A DNA stretch of 64,000 nucleotides from assembly GCA_017448975.1 (NCBI GenBank), contig JAFSKN010000029.1:20555-84554 (forward strand), written 5' to 3'. Positions 25,857 to 33,151 of this stretch are shown piece by piece. The stretch comes from Clostridia bacterium (lineage in GTDB: Bacteria > Bacillota > Clostridia > Christensenellales > Aristaeellaceae). The position numbers and the translations under genes were made by a program. The notes beneath the pieces are model-generated. The model did not search any database. It was not told the origin of the DNA and saw only the letters and a list, made by a program, of their open reading frames with translations. Numbering within the stretch: the stretch's first letter is position 1; every line of letters starts with the position of its first letter.

Positions 25857-27044
25857 TTACATCGTTAAAAGCTTCTCTTTGAGTTCCTTTTCCATATGGG
25901 CCAGGGTCTTCTCGGCCTCGGCGCGCTTCTGGCGGCCTTCCGCCTGAATGCGGCTAACCTCGTTGATGGTATCGATCAGGTTCTGGTTGGTCTGCACCAG
26001 GGTTTCCAGATCAATGATGCCGCGCTCGGATTCCTTGGCCGTTTCAATGGTGCCCATTTTCAGGGTCTCGGCGTTCTTTTTGAGCAGCTGGTTGGTCATA
26101 TCGGTCACGGCGCGCTGGGCCTGCATGGCCTGCTGGCTGTGGTGCAGGCCCAGGGCCAGCACCATCTGATTTTTCCACAGGGGCAGGGTGTTCACCAGCG
26201 TGGACTGGATGCGCTCCACCAGCAGGGAATTGTTGTTTTGCAGCAGGCGGATCTGGGGCGCCATCTGCATGGAGATTTGGCGGGTGAGCTTTAAGTCGTG
26301 CAGCTTCTTTTCAAACCGGTCGCACTGGGCGGCCAGGTCGTTGGCCTTCTGGGCGTCCATGGCGTCGCCGCTGGCGGCGGCCATATCCTGGAGGCGCTTC
26401 AAATCGGTGTCCCGCACCTCCTGCAGCCGCTGTTCGCCCGCCACGATGTACATGGTCAGCTCGTGGAAGTATTGCAGGTTCATATCGTAGAGCTTATTGA
26501 ACATGGCCACATCCTTGAGCAATTGCACCTGGTGGTTTTCCAGGTTGCCAGCGATGCCCTCCACGTTCTTGGACACGTCCTCGTACTTGGCCTGGATGGA
26601 GGCGATCTGCTGCTTCGCGCCGAAGAACAGGCTCTTGATGCCCTTGGGCTTTTCCCCGGCGGCGTTGAAGCCCTTGAGCTCGGTGATCAGCTTGGTCAGG
26701 ATATCGCCCACTTCGCCGGTATCGCCGGTTTTCACGTTGGAAAGCACGGTGTCCGCGAAGCCGGAAATCTTCTTCTGGGCGTCCGCGCCGTAGAGCATCA
26801 CATGATCCGGGTTGGTCAGATCGATGGTCTTCGAGAACGCCGCCACCTGGATCTTTTCCTCGTCGGTGAGAGAAGAATCCAGGGCCGCCACCGCTTCCTT
26901 GGCGTCCGGGGCCGCGGGGGCGTTTTTCAGATCCTCCAGCATGTCCACGGCCTTTTCCACGGTCTGCCGGGCTTCCTGCTCGGGGTGCAGGGTCAGGACG
27001 GGGGCGCTGTGCTGCTGGGCTTCGGCAAAGTTGTTTTCAGTCAT
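25857..27044 (-). CDS. TelA/KlaA-family toxic-anion-resistance protein
   Basis: The 395-aa cytoplasmic protein is largely helical and spans the usual TelA length. Recognisable stretches are IDLTNPDHVMLYGADAQKKI, KSLFFGAKQQIASIQAKYED, QNNNSLLVERIQSTLVNTLP and the late GIIDLETLVQTNQNLIDTIN. Named for tellurite resistance, such proteins now look more like envelope-stress factors and typically occur beside XpaC proteins, as here. GAAAGGAGCCTCCCC precedes the ATG. Between it and xpaC lies a 9-mer stem-loop cassette within the presumed operon. Confidence 0.88.
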   Translation of the reverse strand: MTENNFAEAQQHSAPVLTLHPEQEARQTVEKAVDMLEDLKNAPAAPDAKEAVAALDSSLTDEEKIQVAAFSKTIDLTNPDHVMLYGADAQKKISGFADTVLSNVKTGDTGEVGDILTKLITELKGFNAAGEKPKGIKSLFFGAKQQIASIQAKYEDVSKNVEGIAGNLENHQVQLLKDVAMFNKLYDMNLQYFHELTMYIVAGEQRLQEVRDTDLKRLQDMAAASGDAMDAQKANDLAAQCDRFEKKLHDLKLTRQISMQMAPQIRLLQNNNSLLVERIQSTLVNTLPLWKNQMVLALGLHHSQQAMQAQRAVTDMTNQLLKKNAETLKMGTIETAKESERGIIDLETLVQTNQNLIDTINEVSRIQAEGRQKRAEAEKTLAHMEKELKEKLLTM

Positions 27045-27103
27045 GGGGAGGCTCCTTTCCGCTATCTATATGTAGAAAATTTACATTCGGGTACAAAGGA
27101 GAG

Positions 27104-27200
27104 TTGAGCGTTGGGAGTTGAGAGTTGAGATTTATATGGTCTATTGAAAAGCGTTCACAGAAAACAGACTGTGCTATCTCAACTCTCCACTCTATGCGCC
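27104..27200. repeat. 9-mer stem-loop cassette a
   Basis: The left arm is built of GAGTTGAG-like units (GAGAGTTGAGCGTTGGGAG...), the right arm of their complements (ATCTCAACTCTCCACTC), around a 50-bp loop. It lies in the spacer between xpaC and telA, which are on one strand. Confidence 0.75.
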
Positions 27201-27205
27201 ACTCT

Positions 27206-27922
27206 TTACGTCCGCTGCTGGGCCTGCGCCTGGGCGGTTTGCTGTGCCTGCGCGGTTGCCTGCTGCTTCTTCATGCCGGAATCGATCAGGCCGTCCTGCC
27301 GCAGCATAGTTTCCATCACGTCGATGTCGGTGGACAGGTCCAGCATATCGTCCTGATACAGGGCGTTCAGCTGTTTGTCGAAGGCTTTGAGCACGGTGTC
27401 CATGGCTTCCCGAATCTGGGCACGGGTGGCCTGGGCTTCCTGGCCCTTTACCTGGCGCTCGTCCATTTTGCGGTAGCCCTCCAGCATTTTCAGGGTGGTG
27501 GGCATATAATAATCCATAAAGCGGCGAATCTGGGGCGCTTTATCGGGCTTTTCGGCCACGGTGCGGAAGATGCGGTTGGCCACGTCCTCCAATTGATCCA
27601 TCTGGCTGGAAAGCTCCGCATCGGGGATCAGGTCGTTTTCCTGCCGGATCTGCACCAGCATTTCCTGACCCTTGTCCACCAGGGTATCCACGGCGGCGTC
27701 CCCGGTCTTGGGAATGGGCTGCTGCTCGGGAGCGTGCTTGGAGGTGTCCAGCCCCTGGGCCATAATGTACACGATACGCCCGGCCAGCAGGGCCACGCCC
27801 GCCGCGATCAGATAATGCTGCCAGCGGTACAGCTTGAAAATCAGGGAAAACAGCACCACCACCGCGCCGATGGTCAGGCAGGCGATCACGAATGCCCTGG
27901 AATTGTTGTTTTTCTTCATCAT
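27206..27922 (-). CDS. XpaC-family membrane protein
   Basis: The 238-aa protein has two N-terminal transmembrane helices (AFVIACLTIGAVVVLFSLIF; YLIAAGVALLAGRIVYIMAQ) and a helical cytoplasmic part (DTLVDKGQEMLVQIRQENDL ... YMPTTLKMLEGYRKMDE) matching the XpaC (5-bromo-4-chloroindolyl phosphate hydrolysis) family. It ends in a Gln/Ala-rich tail (QQATAQAQQTAQAQAQQRT). It opens the leftward operon xpaC-telA-lemA-TPM-phosphodiesterase. XpaC and TelA are commonly paired; the old hydrolase name does not define a proven reaction. Confidence 0.85.
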   Translation of the reverse strand: MMKKNNNSRAFVIACLTIGAVVVLFSLIFKLYRWQHYLIAAGVALLAGRIVYIMAQGLDTSKHAPEQQPIPKTGDAAVDTLVDKGQEMLVQIRQENDLIPDAELSSQMDQLEDVANRIFRTVAEKPDKAPQIRRFMDYYMPTTLKMLEGYRKMDERQVKGQEAQATRAQIREAMDTVLKAFDKQLNALYQDDMLDLSTDIDVMETMLRQDGLIDSGMKKQQATAQAQQTAQAQAQQRT

Positions 27923-28046
27923 CTTTTCCCCCTTCCGTTTGGTGCGGAAAAATCATAGCAAAGTCAGGGAGGAAACGCAAGCCGATTCCGCTGAATCATA
28001 CATTTTCTCCGCTGAAAGCGGCATCCCGCCGCTTTTGAGCGCGTTC

Positions 28047-28075
28047 AGTATACCACAATCACAAGGCCATTTCAA
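28047..28075 (-). promoter_or_regulatory. Promoter of the xpaC-telA operon
   Basis: On the minus strand TTGAAA (28075-28070) and TATACT (28052-28047) are 17 bp apart. The start codon is about 125 bp downstream, leaving a long 5' leader that contains a GCTGAAAGCGGC-type hairpin near 28010-28035. Confidence 0.65.
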
Positions 28076-28116
28076 CTGTGAGGCGCATTAGAAAACCATT
28101 AGAAAAAGCCAAAAAG

Positions 28117-28141
28117 CGCCGCCCGAAACATACGGACGGCG
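28117..28141 (-). terminator. Terminator of mrp
   Basis: On the minus strand CGCCGTCCG pairs with CGGGCGGCG (one G-U) and is followed by CTTTTTGG, 12 bp after the mrp stop at 28154. Confidence 0.75.
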
Positions 28142-28153
28142 AAAAGGATCTGC

Positions 28154-28972
28154 TTAAGAAAGGATTTTCGTAATGGCTTCATCCAGCCAATCGCCCTCGA
28201 ACAGCTCGATGAGCCCGGCGTCACAGGCGGCGGCCAATTTCTGGTTGATGGGCAGCTTGCCCAGCACCTGGGTGCCGAAGCGCTCGGCGATCTCGTCGGC
28301 GTGGCTTTCGCCGAACACGGCCACGTGCTTGCCGCAGTCGGGGCACAGGGCGTAGCTCATGTTTTCCACCAGGCCCTTCACGGGAATATTCATCATGTTC
28401 GCCATGTTCATGGCCTTTTCCACGATCATGCCAACCAGCGCCTGGGGCGTGGATACCACCACCGCGCCGTCCACCGGCACGGACTGGAACACGGTCAGCG
28501 GCACGTCGCCGGTTCCCGGCGGCATATCGATGAACATCACGTCAATGTCGCCCCAGAGCACGTCGGTCCAGAATTGCTTCACGGTGCCCGCGATGACGGG
28601 ACCGCGCCACACCACGGGGGCGGTTTCTTCTTCCAGCAGCAGGTTCACGCTCATCAGCTTGATGCCCGTGCGGCTTTCGGCGGGGATGATGCCTTCCTCG
28701 TTGCCCATGGCCGGTTCCTTGATGCCGAAGGCCTTGGGGATGGAGGGGCCGGTCACGTCGGCGTCCAGAATGGCGGTCTTCAAGCCCGCCCGCTGGGCCA
28801 GCACGGCCAGCAGCGCCGTCACCAGGGATTTGCCTACGCCGCCCTTGCCGCTCATGACGGCAATCACCTTTTTGATGTTCGTGCCCGCGTGGGGCTTTTC
28901 GATCAGGCTTTGCTTGTCCCGGCTGGGGCAGTTGGCCCCGCAGGAGGAGCAGTCATGGGTACATTCGCTCAT
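28154..28972 (-). CDS. mrp: Mrp/NBP35-type iron-sulfur carrier ATPase
   Basis: This P-loop ATPase of 272 aa carries Fe-S clusters to target proteins. The N-terminus has four cysteines in CTHDCSSCGANC, like NBP35-type Mrp proteins; the deviant Walker A is SGKGGVGKSLVTALLA (about 41-56); WGDIDVMFIDMPPGTGDVPL is the Walker B/switch region; and CPDCG (about 224) is the cysteine pair that binds the bridging cluster. The gene is monocistronic, with its own promoter and terminator. In this anaerobe it probably serves Fe-S enzymes such as PFOR. Confidence 0.92.
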   Translation of the reverse strand: MSECTHDCSSCGANCPSRDKQSLIEKPHAGTNIKKVIAVMSGKGGVGKSLVTALLAVLAQRAGLKTAILDADVTGPSIPKAFGIKEPAMGNEEGIIPAESRTGIKLMSVNLLLEEETAPVVWRGPVIAGTVKQFWTDVLWGDIDVMFIDMPPGTGDVPLTVFQSVPVDGAVVVSTPQALVGMIVEKAMNMANMMNIPVKGLVENMSYALCPDCGKHVAVFGESHADEIAERFGTQVLGKLPINQKLAAACDAGLIELFEGDWLDEAITKILS

Positions 28973-29009
28973 TGCTGTTTCTTCCCTTCAAAATATTGGA
29001 TGGAGCTTC

Positions 29010-29037
29010 ATTGTAACAGAGTTACGGGATTTGTCAA
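29010..29037 (-). promoter_or_regulatory. Promoter of mrp
   Basis: On the minus strand consensus TTGACA (29037-29032) and TACAAT (29015-29010) are 16 bp apart, about 38 bp before the ATG. The repeat element copy 2 begins just upstream. Confidence 0.75.
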
Positions 29038-29041
29038 CAGG

Positions 29042-29435
29042 TATTCTGGGGCCTCCGCGGCCCCAGACCCCGCGGCAGGGGATGATCCCCTGCACCCTCT
29101 CCTGCGGATATTACTTGACGCGAAAAGAGAGCAACTTCCCGCTGTTGGCTGGAGAGAACAGTCCAGCTTGACGACCTTGTGTTTCTGGCCCGGCCGCCTT
29201 TGGCGGCCAACCCGGATGCGAAGCATCCGGGGAAAGCCAGGGAAGAATCCCAGGCGGAAAGCTCGCTTTCCCCTGGGATTTTCCCGGCTTTCTTGGGCCA
29301 GAAGCCCTCAACCTTCCGTAAACCCCAGCGCGGCAGGCGGCGCTTGTTCGATATATCCTTACAAGCTGCTTTGCCAAGCGAGGGTCCAGGGAGATCATCT
29401 CCCTGGTCGGGGGTTTGGGGGCGGAGCGCCCCCAA
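29042..29435. repeat. MITE-like hairpin element, copy 2
   Basis: It has the same architecture as copy 1: left hairpins CTGGGGCC...GGCCCCAG and CAGGGGATGATCCCCTG, the core 29182-29304 (TTTCTGGCCC ... GGGCCAGAAG with three inner hairpins), and right hairpins CCAGGGAGATCATCTCCCTGG and GGGGGCG-GAG-CGCCCCC (29417-29433). The core differs from copy 1 mostly by compensating or loop changes. The last hairpin lies 13 bp after the htpG stop and may end that transcript. Confidence 0.85.
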
Positions 29436-29446
29436 CGTTCCCTCCC

Positions 29447-31306
29447 TTACGCTTTCTCCGCCAATTGCGCAACCAGCTCGTTGCTGCGGGCGATGAAGGC
29501 TTTCAGGTCTTCCGCTTCCAGGGGGCGGGAGGAGAGGCGGGCCAGGTCGAAGAGCTGCTTGCACAGCAGGGTGCTTACGTCGCCCTCTTCCATGGCCGCC
29601 AGGGCGCGGATGGTGGGGCAAAGGCGGTTGAGCACCAGGGTATACTTGCTGGGGAAGCCGAAGTCCTGGCCGTACATGGCGCTCATTTCCTTGTAGCGGC
29701 GCACCTGTTCTTCCTCGGTGAGCACCACGGGGAGGGTATGGTCGGAGAGGGCTTCGATCTTGACGGTCAGTTCCTTGTCGCCCAGGGCGTCCCGAAACAG
29801 CTTTTCCATGGCGGCCTGATCGATGTCCTTGCCCTCTTCGCTTTCCTCGGTGAGGCCGGAGACATCGGCGTCCACGCGGACGAACTGCAGGCCGTCGTTG
29901 CCGCCGCCGAACTCCATGAAGCTCATAAAGTTCATATCGATCAGGGTGTCCATGACGGCCACGTCGATGCCTTTTTCGGTGTACAGGGCCACGGCGGCCG
30001 CCTGACGGTTGGCTTCGGTGGTGTAGTACACCTTCTTTTCAGCTTTTCCCTCGTTGCGGGATTTGTATTCGTCCAGGGTCAGATATTCGCCCGCCGTGGT
30101 TTTGAAGAGCAGGCTGCCCTTCACCATATCATAGAACTTGGCATCCCGCACGCAGCCGTATTTCACGAAGGGATGGATGTCGTCCCAGTAGGTTTCGTAC
30201 TGCTTGCGCTCGGTGTTGAACAGGCCGTTCAGCTTGTCCGCCACCTTCTTGGTGATGTGGGCGGAGAGCTTCTTCACGTACCCGTCGTTCTGCAGGAAGG
30301 AACGGGAAACGTTCAGGGGCAGGTCGGGGCAGTCGACGACGCCCTTCAGGAGCATCAGGAATTCGGGAATGACTTCCTTGATGTTGTCGGCCACGAACAC
30401 CTGACGGTTGAACAGCTTAATTTCGCCCTCCTGGCCGCCGAAATCCTTCTTGATGCGGGGGAAGTACAGAATGCCTTTCAGATTGAAGGGATAGTCCACG
30501 TTCAGGTGCACCCAGAACAGCGGATCTTCAAAGGTGTGGAACAGCTTCTGATAGGTTTCCTTGTATTCTTCCTCGGTGCAGTCCTTGGGGTTTTTCAGCC
30601 ACAGGGGATGGGTGTCGTTGATGGGCTTTTCTTCCTTGGCCTTTTCTTCTTCCGCCGTGCCGGTAGGCTCGTCGGGGTCCTTCTTGGTTTCTTCCCTGCT
30701 CAGGTCCTGCAGGTAGATGGGCGTGTTCATATAGCCGCAGTAGCGGTCCAGCACCCCGCGCACCCGGTAGCCGTCCAGGAATTCCTTTTCATCCTCCATG
30801 ATGTGCAGGATGATGGTGGTGCCGCGCTCGGTGCGCCCGCCGTCCCGCATGGAGAAAGCCATGCCGTCCTCGCTCTCCCACAGCACGGGAGCCGCGCCGT
30901 CCTGCCAGGAGAGGGTGTCGATGGTCACTTTGTCGGCGGCCATGAAAGCGGAATAGAAGCCCAGGCCGAAATGGCCGATGATGCCGCCCTTGTCGTCCCC
31001 GGTGTAGTTCTTTAAAAATTCCTCGGCGCTGGAGAAGGCCACCTGATTGATGTACTTTTCCACTTCCTCGGCGGTCATGCCGATGCCGTTATCGGTGAAG
31101 CGCAGCTCGCCCGCTTCCTTGTCCACGGTGACGGTGACGCGCAGGTCTTCGCCCGTTTCGCCCTTGAGCATCTTATACTTGGTGATGGCGTCGCAGCCGT
31201 TGCTGACCATTTCGCGGATGAAAATGTCCTTATCGGAATACAGCCAGCGCTTGATCACCGGCATAATGTTTTGCGCGTGTATCGAAATATTGCCTTTCGT
31301 TTCCAT
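29447..31306 (-). CDS. htpG: Hsp90 chaperone HtpG
   Basis: The 619-aa chaperone has the GHKL ATP-binding domain at the N-terminus: IFIREMVSNGCDAITKYK (the usual N-[AS]-D-A motif appears as SNGCDA, with Cys in the third place), LRFTDNGIGMTAEEVEKY and GHFGLGFYSAFMAADKV. A charged linker (EETKKDPDEPTGTAEEEKAK) and the middle and C-terminal domains follow at normal length. Expression is heat-shock controlled through a perfect CIRCE box and a strong promoter upstream. The stop is followed at once by a repeat element whose end hairpin may be the terminator. Confidence 0.95.
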   Translation of the reverse strand: METKGNISIHAQNIMPVIKRWLYSDKDIFIREMVSNGCDAITKYKMLKGETGEDLRVTVTVDKEAGELRFTDNGIGMTAEEVEKYINQVAFSSAEEFLKNYTGDDKGGIIGHFGLGFYSAFMAADKVTIDTLSWQDGAAPVLWESEDGMAFSMRDGGRTERGTTIILHIMEDEKEFLDGYRVRGVLDRYCGYMNTPIYLQDLSREETKKDPDEPTGTAEEEKAKEEKPINDTHPLWLKNPKDCTEEEYKETYQKLFHTFEDPLFWVHLNVDYPFNLKGILYFPRIKKDFGGQEGEIKLFNRQVFVADNIKEVIPEFLMLLKGVVDCPDLPLNVSRSFLQNDGYVKKLSAHITKKVADKLNGLFNTERKQYETYWDDIHPFVKYGCVRDAKFYDMVKGSLLFKTTAGEYLTLDEYKSRNEGKAEKKVYYTTEANRQAAAVALYTEKGIDVAVMDTLIDMNFMSFMEFGGGNDGLQFVRVDADVSGLTEESEEGKDIDQAAMEKLFRDALGDKELTVKIEALSDHTLPVVLTEEEQVRRYKEMSAMYGQDFGFPSKYTLVLNRLCPTIRALAAMEEGDVSTLLCKQLFDLARLSSRPLEAEDLKAFIARSNELVAQLAEKA

Positions 31307-31383
31307 AGCTTTTTCTTTCCTCCGTTCAGGTTTTCCGGCGGGTTTGGATGGGCATAAGCCGCCTTTCCCCCGCGTTCGCCGCC

Positions 31384-31446
31384 ATTATAGCACGGTTCAA
31401 ACCAAAATGCAACATAAAATTAGCACTCAATAAAATAGAGTGCTAA
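31384..31446 (-). promoter_or_regulatory. CIRCE operator and promoter of htpG
   Basis: TTAGCACTC-N9-GAGTGCTAA at 31420-31446 is a perfect HrcA-binding CIRCE element. On the minus strand TTGCAT (31412-31407) and TATAAT (31389-31384), 17 bp apart, follow 8 bp downstream. HrcA normally controls groESL and dnaK; htpG under CIRCE is less usual. Confidence 0.93.
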
Positions 31447-31454
31447 CAAGCGAA

Positions 31455-31565
31455 TTGGCGTTGAGCGTTGAGATCGGAGAGTTGAGATGGTATCGCTTTT
31501 CATGCTGTTTTCCGATCAACGAAAGCTATATAAGTCTCAACTCTCAACGCTTCACTCTCAATTCT
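31455..31565. repeat. 9-mer stem-loop cassette b
   Basis: Left arm GGCGTTGAGCGTTGAGATCG... and GGAGAGTTGAGATGG; right arm GTCTCAACTCTCAACGCTTC and ACTCTCAATTCTC. It lies between the htpG CIRCE and the stop of the ydcF-like gene. Confidence 0.75.
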
Positions 31566-31583
31566 CTTGCCACGCATCTGCCT

Positions 31584-32204
31584 TTACTGTGGATTGATCA
31601 CCTTTTCAACGAGGTACTTTCCCCACGCCAGCACTTCCCGGGTGTGGTTTTTCACCCAGAACTGGATTTCGGGGCGGCAGGGGCTGCCGATGCCGTCAGC
31701 CTCCAGGCCCAAATCGCGGGCCAGGGCCAGGGCACGGGGCAGGTGATAATCGCTGGTGATGACGGTCACGCGCCTTACGTCCTCCGGCAGCAGGGCCTTG
31801 GCGTTCAGCAGGTTCTGGCGGGTGTTGGTGGATGCGCATTCGGCAATCACGTCGCTTTCCGGCACGCCCTGACCGATCAGCCATTCCCGCATGATTTGGC
31901 CTTCGGGGCCGGGTTCGCCCTCCCCCTGTCCGCCGGTGGCGACGATCAGGCGGGGATGATCGCGGTAAGTATCCAGGGCGGCCCGGAGGCGCAGTTCAAG
32001 CTGAGGACTCAACTGCCCATCGGCATAGACCTGACAGCCCAGCACGATCACCGCGTCGCTGCTTTCGCTCACGGCGGGGGGATTCACTTCCGCCAGGCAC
32101 AAAGCACCCAGCGCCAGGCCGAACAGCAGCACCCCGGCCAGTACCAGCAGCAGCGCCAAACGCATCAAACTCCTTCCAGGGCTGTGTTTTCGTTCAGTCA
32201 TCAT
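31584..32204 (-). CDS. YdcF/SanA-family DUF218 membrane protein
   Basis: The 206-aa protein has one N-terminal transmembrane helix (LALLLVLAGVLLFGLALGAL) and a DUF218 domain: DAVIVLGCQVYADGQLSPQL, RLIVATGGQGEGEPGPEGQI, ECASTNTRQNLLNAKALLPE and VTVITSDYHLPRALALARDL. Proteins of this family (ElyC, SanA) affect envelope integrity in other bacteria; the substrate is unknown. It overlaps radC by 4 bp (ATGA), so the two are translationally coupled. Confidence 0.88.
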   Translation of the reverse strand: MMTERKHSPGRSLMRLALLLVLAGVLLFGLALGALCLAEVNPPAVSESSDAVIVLGCQVYADGQLSPQLELRLRAALDTYRDHPRLIVATGGQGEGEPGPEGQIMREWLIGQGVPESDVIAECASTNTRQNLLNAKALLPEDVRRVTVITSDYHLPRALALARDLGLEADGIGSPCRPEIQFWVKNHTREVLAWGKYLVEKVINPQ

Positions 32205-32983
32205 TCTTCTCCGTCTTCTTTATTGATTTCCCTCTTGGGCAGCATCCGCAGGGGGCGGTCCGCCGCCAGGGCGTCCGGTTCCCGGAAGGGCAGGATGGAC
32301 GCGCCGCCGTCGCTGTCCAGCAGGCGATAGGCATGGAAGCTGTAATCCTTTGATCCGCTGATCACGATATGGTCGTACAGGCGCATGCCCATGCTTTCCA
32401 GGATATGCTGAATTTCCCGGGTGATGCGCACATCCTCCCGGGAGGGGGATACCGATCCGCTGGGATGGTTGTGGCACAGCACCGCGCCTACGGCGTTGCG
32501 CCGGATCAATTCCTGCACCACCTGCCGGGGCTGCACACTCACCTCGGAGGGCGTGCCCTGGGAAAGGAGCGCCGTGGAAATCAGGTTCAGCTTGGCGTCT
32601 AAGCACAGCACGAAAAACTGTTCCACGTTGACGCCCAAAAACAGGGTGCGGCAATAGGCGGCCAAATCGCCGTAATTGCCCAGGCCCAGGCGAGGCTTCA
32701 GCTTTTCCTGCTCATACAGCCGGAGCAAAGGCACCATCAGGGTGATCAGGGCGGCGGCGCGAGGGCCGATGCCCTCCACCTGGGTCAGATCGGCCTGGGA
32801 CGCTTCCAGCACCGCGCTAAAGGAACCGAAACGGCGGATCAGCGCGTGAGCCAGGCCGTTGGTGTCCACCCGGGGCAGGGCGTAGGTCAAAAGCAATTCC
32901 AGCGCTTCATGGGGCGCAAACCCGTTCAGCCCCTCCTGCTCAAACCGGCTGCGCAGCCTTTCCCGGTGTCCCGCGTGATCCAT
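32201..32983 (-). CDS. radC: RadC/YsxC-type JAB domain protein
   Basis: The 260-aa protein has N-terminal helix-hairpin-helix features (RFGSFSAVLEASQADLTQVEGIGPRAAALI) and a C-terminal JAMM/MPN domain with CHNHPSGSVSPSREDVRITR (about 165-185), the H-x-H-P-S-G metal motif, plus a conserved DHIVISG. RadC was long called a DNA-repair protein, but its role is unsettled; a metalloprotease- or nuclease-like fold is all that is secure. It is co-transcribed with the ydcF-like gene. Confidence 0.92.
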   Translation of the reverse strand: MDHAGHRERLRSRFEQEGLNGFAPHEALELLLTYALPRVDTNGLAHALIRRFGSFSAVLEASQADLTQVEGIGPRAAALITLMVPLLRLYEQEKLKPRLGLGNYGDLAAYCRTLFLGVNVEQFFVLCLDAKLNLISTALLSQGTPSEVSVQPRQVVQELIRRNAVGAVLCHNHPSGSVSPSREDVRITREIQHILESMGMRLYDHIVISGSKDYSFHAYRLLDSDGGASILPFREPDALAADRPLRMLPKREINKEDGEE

Positions 32984-33103
32984 CGTTCCTCACCCTTTCC
33001 ATGTTCACGAAAAGTGTACCATCCTTTTTGAAAAAAAGCAAGAAAACTCCGCCTTGGGGCCGCGTATTGTATGGCAGCCAATGCGTTCCCCTGCAAACGG
33101 AAA

Positions 33104-33129
33104 GGGGCTGTCTCATGCGAGACAGCCCC
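33104..33129 (-). terminator. Terminator of the PFOR gene
   Basis: GGGGCTGTCTC-ATGC-GAGACAGCCCC is a perfect 11-bp stem 22 bp after the PFOR stop, followed on the minus strand by TTTCCGTTTGC. Confidence 0.75.
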
Positions 33130-33151
33130 GAGGTTATGTTTCCGGAAAGAA

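Noticed and set aside
28301-31015. A 904-codon open frame opposite mrp, repeat copy 2 and htpG
   Set aside because: It crosses a repeat element and two confident genes on the opposite strand and has no recognisable domain.
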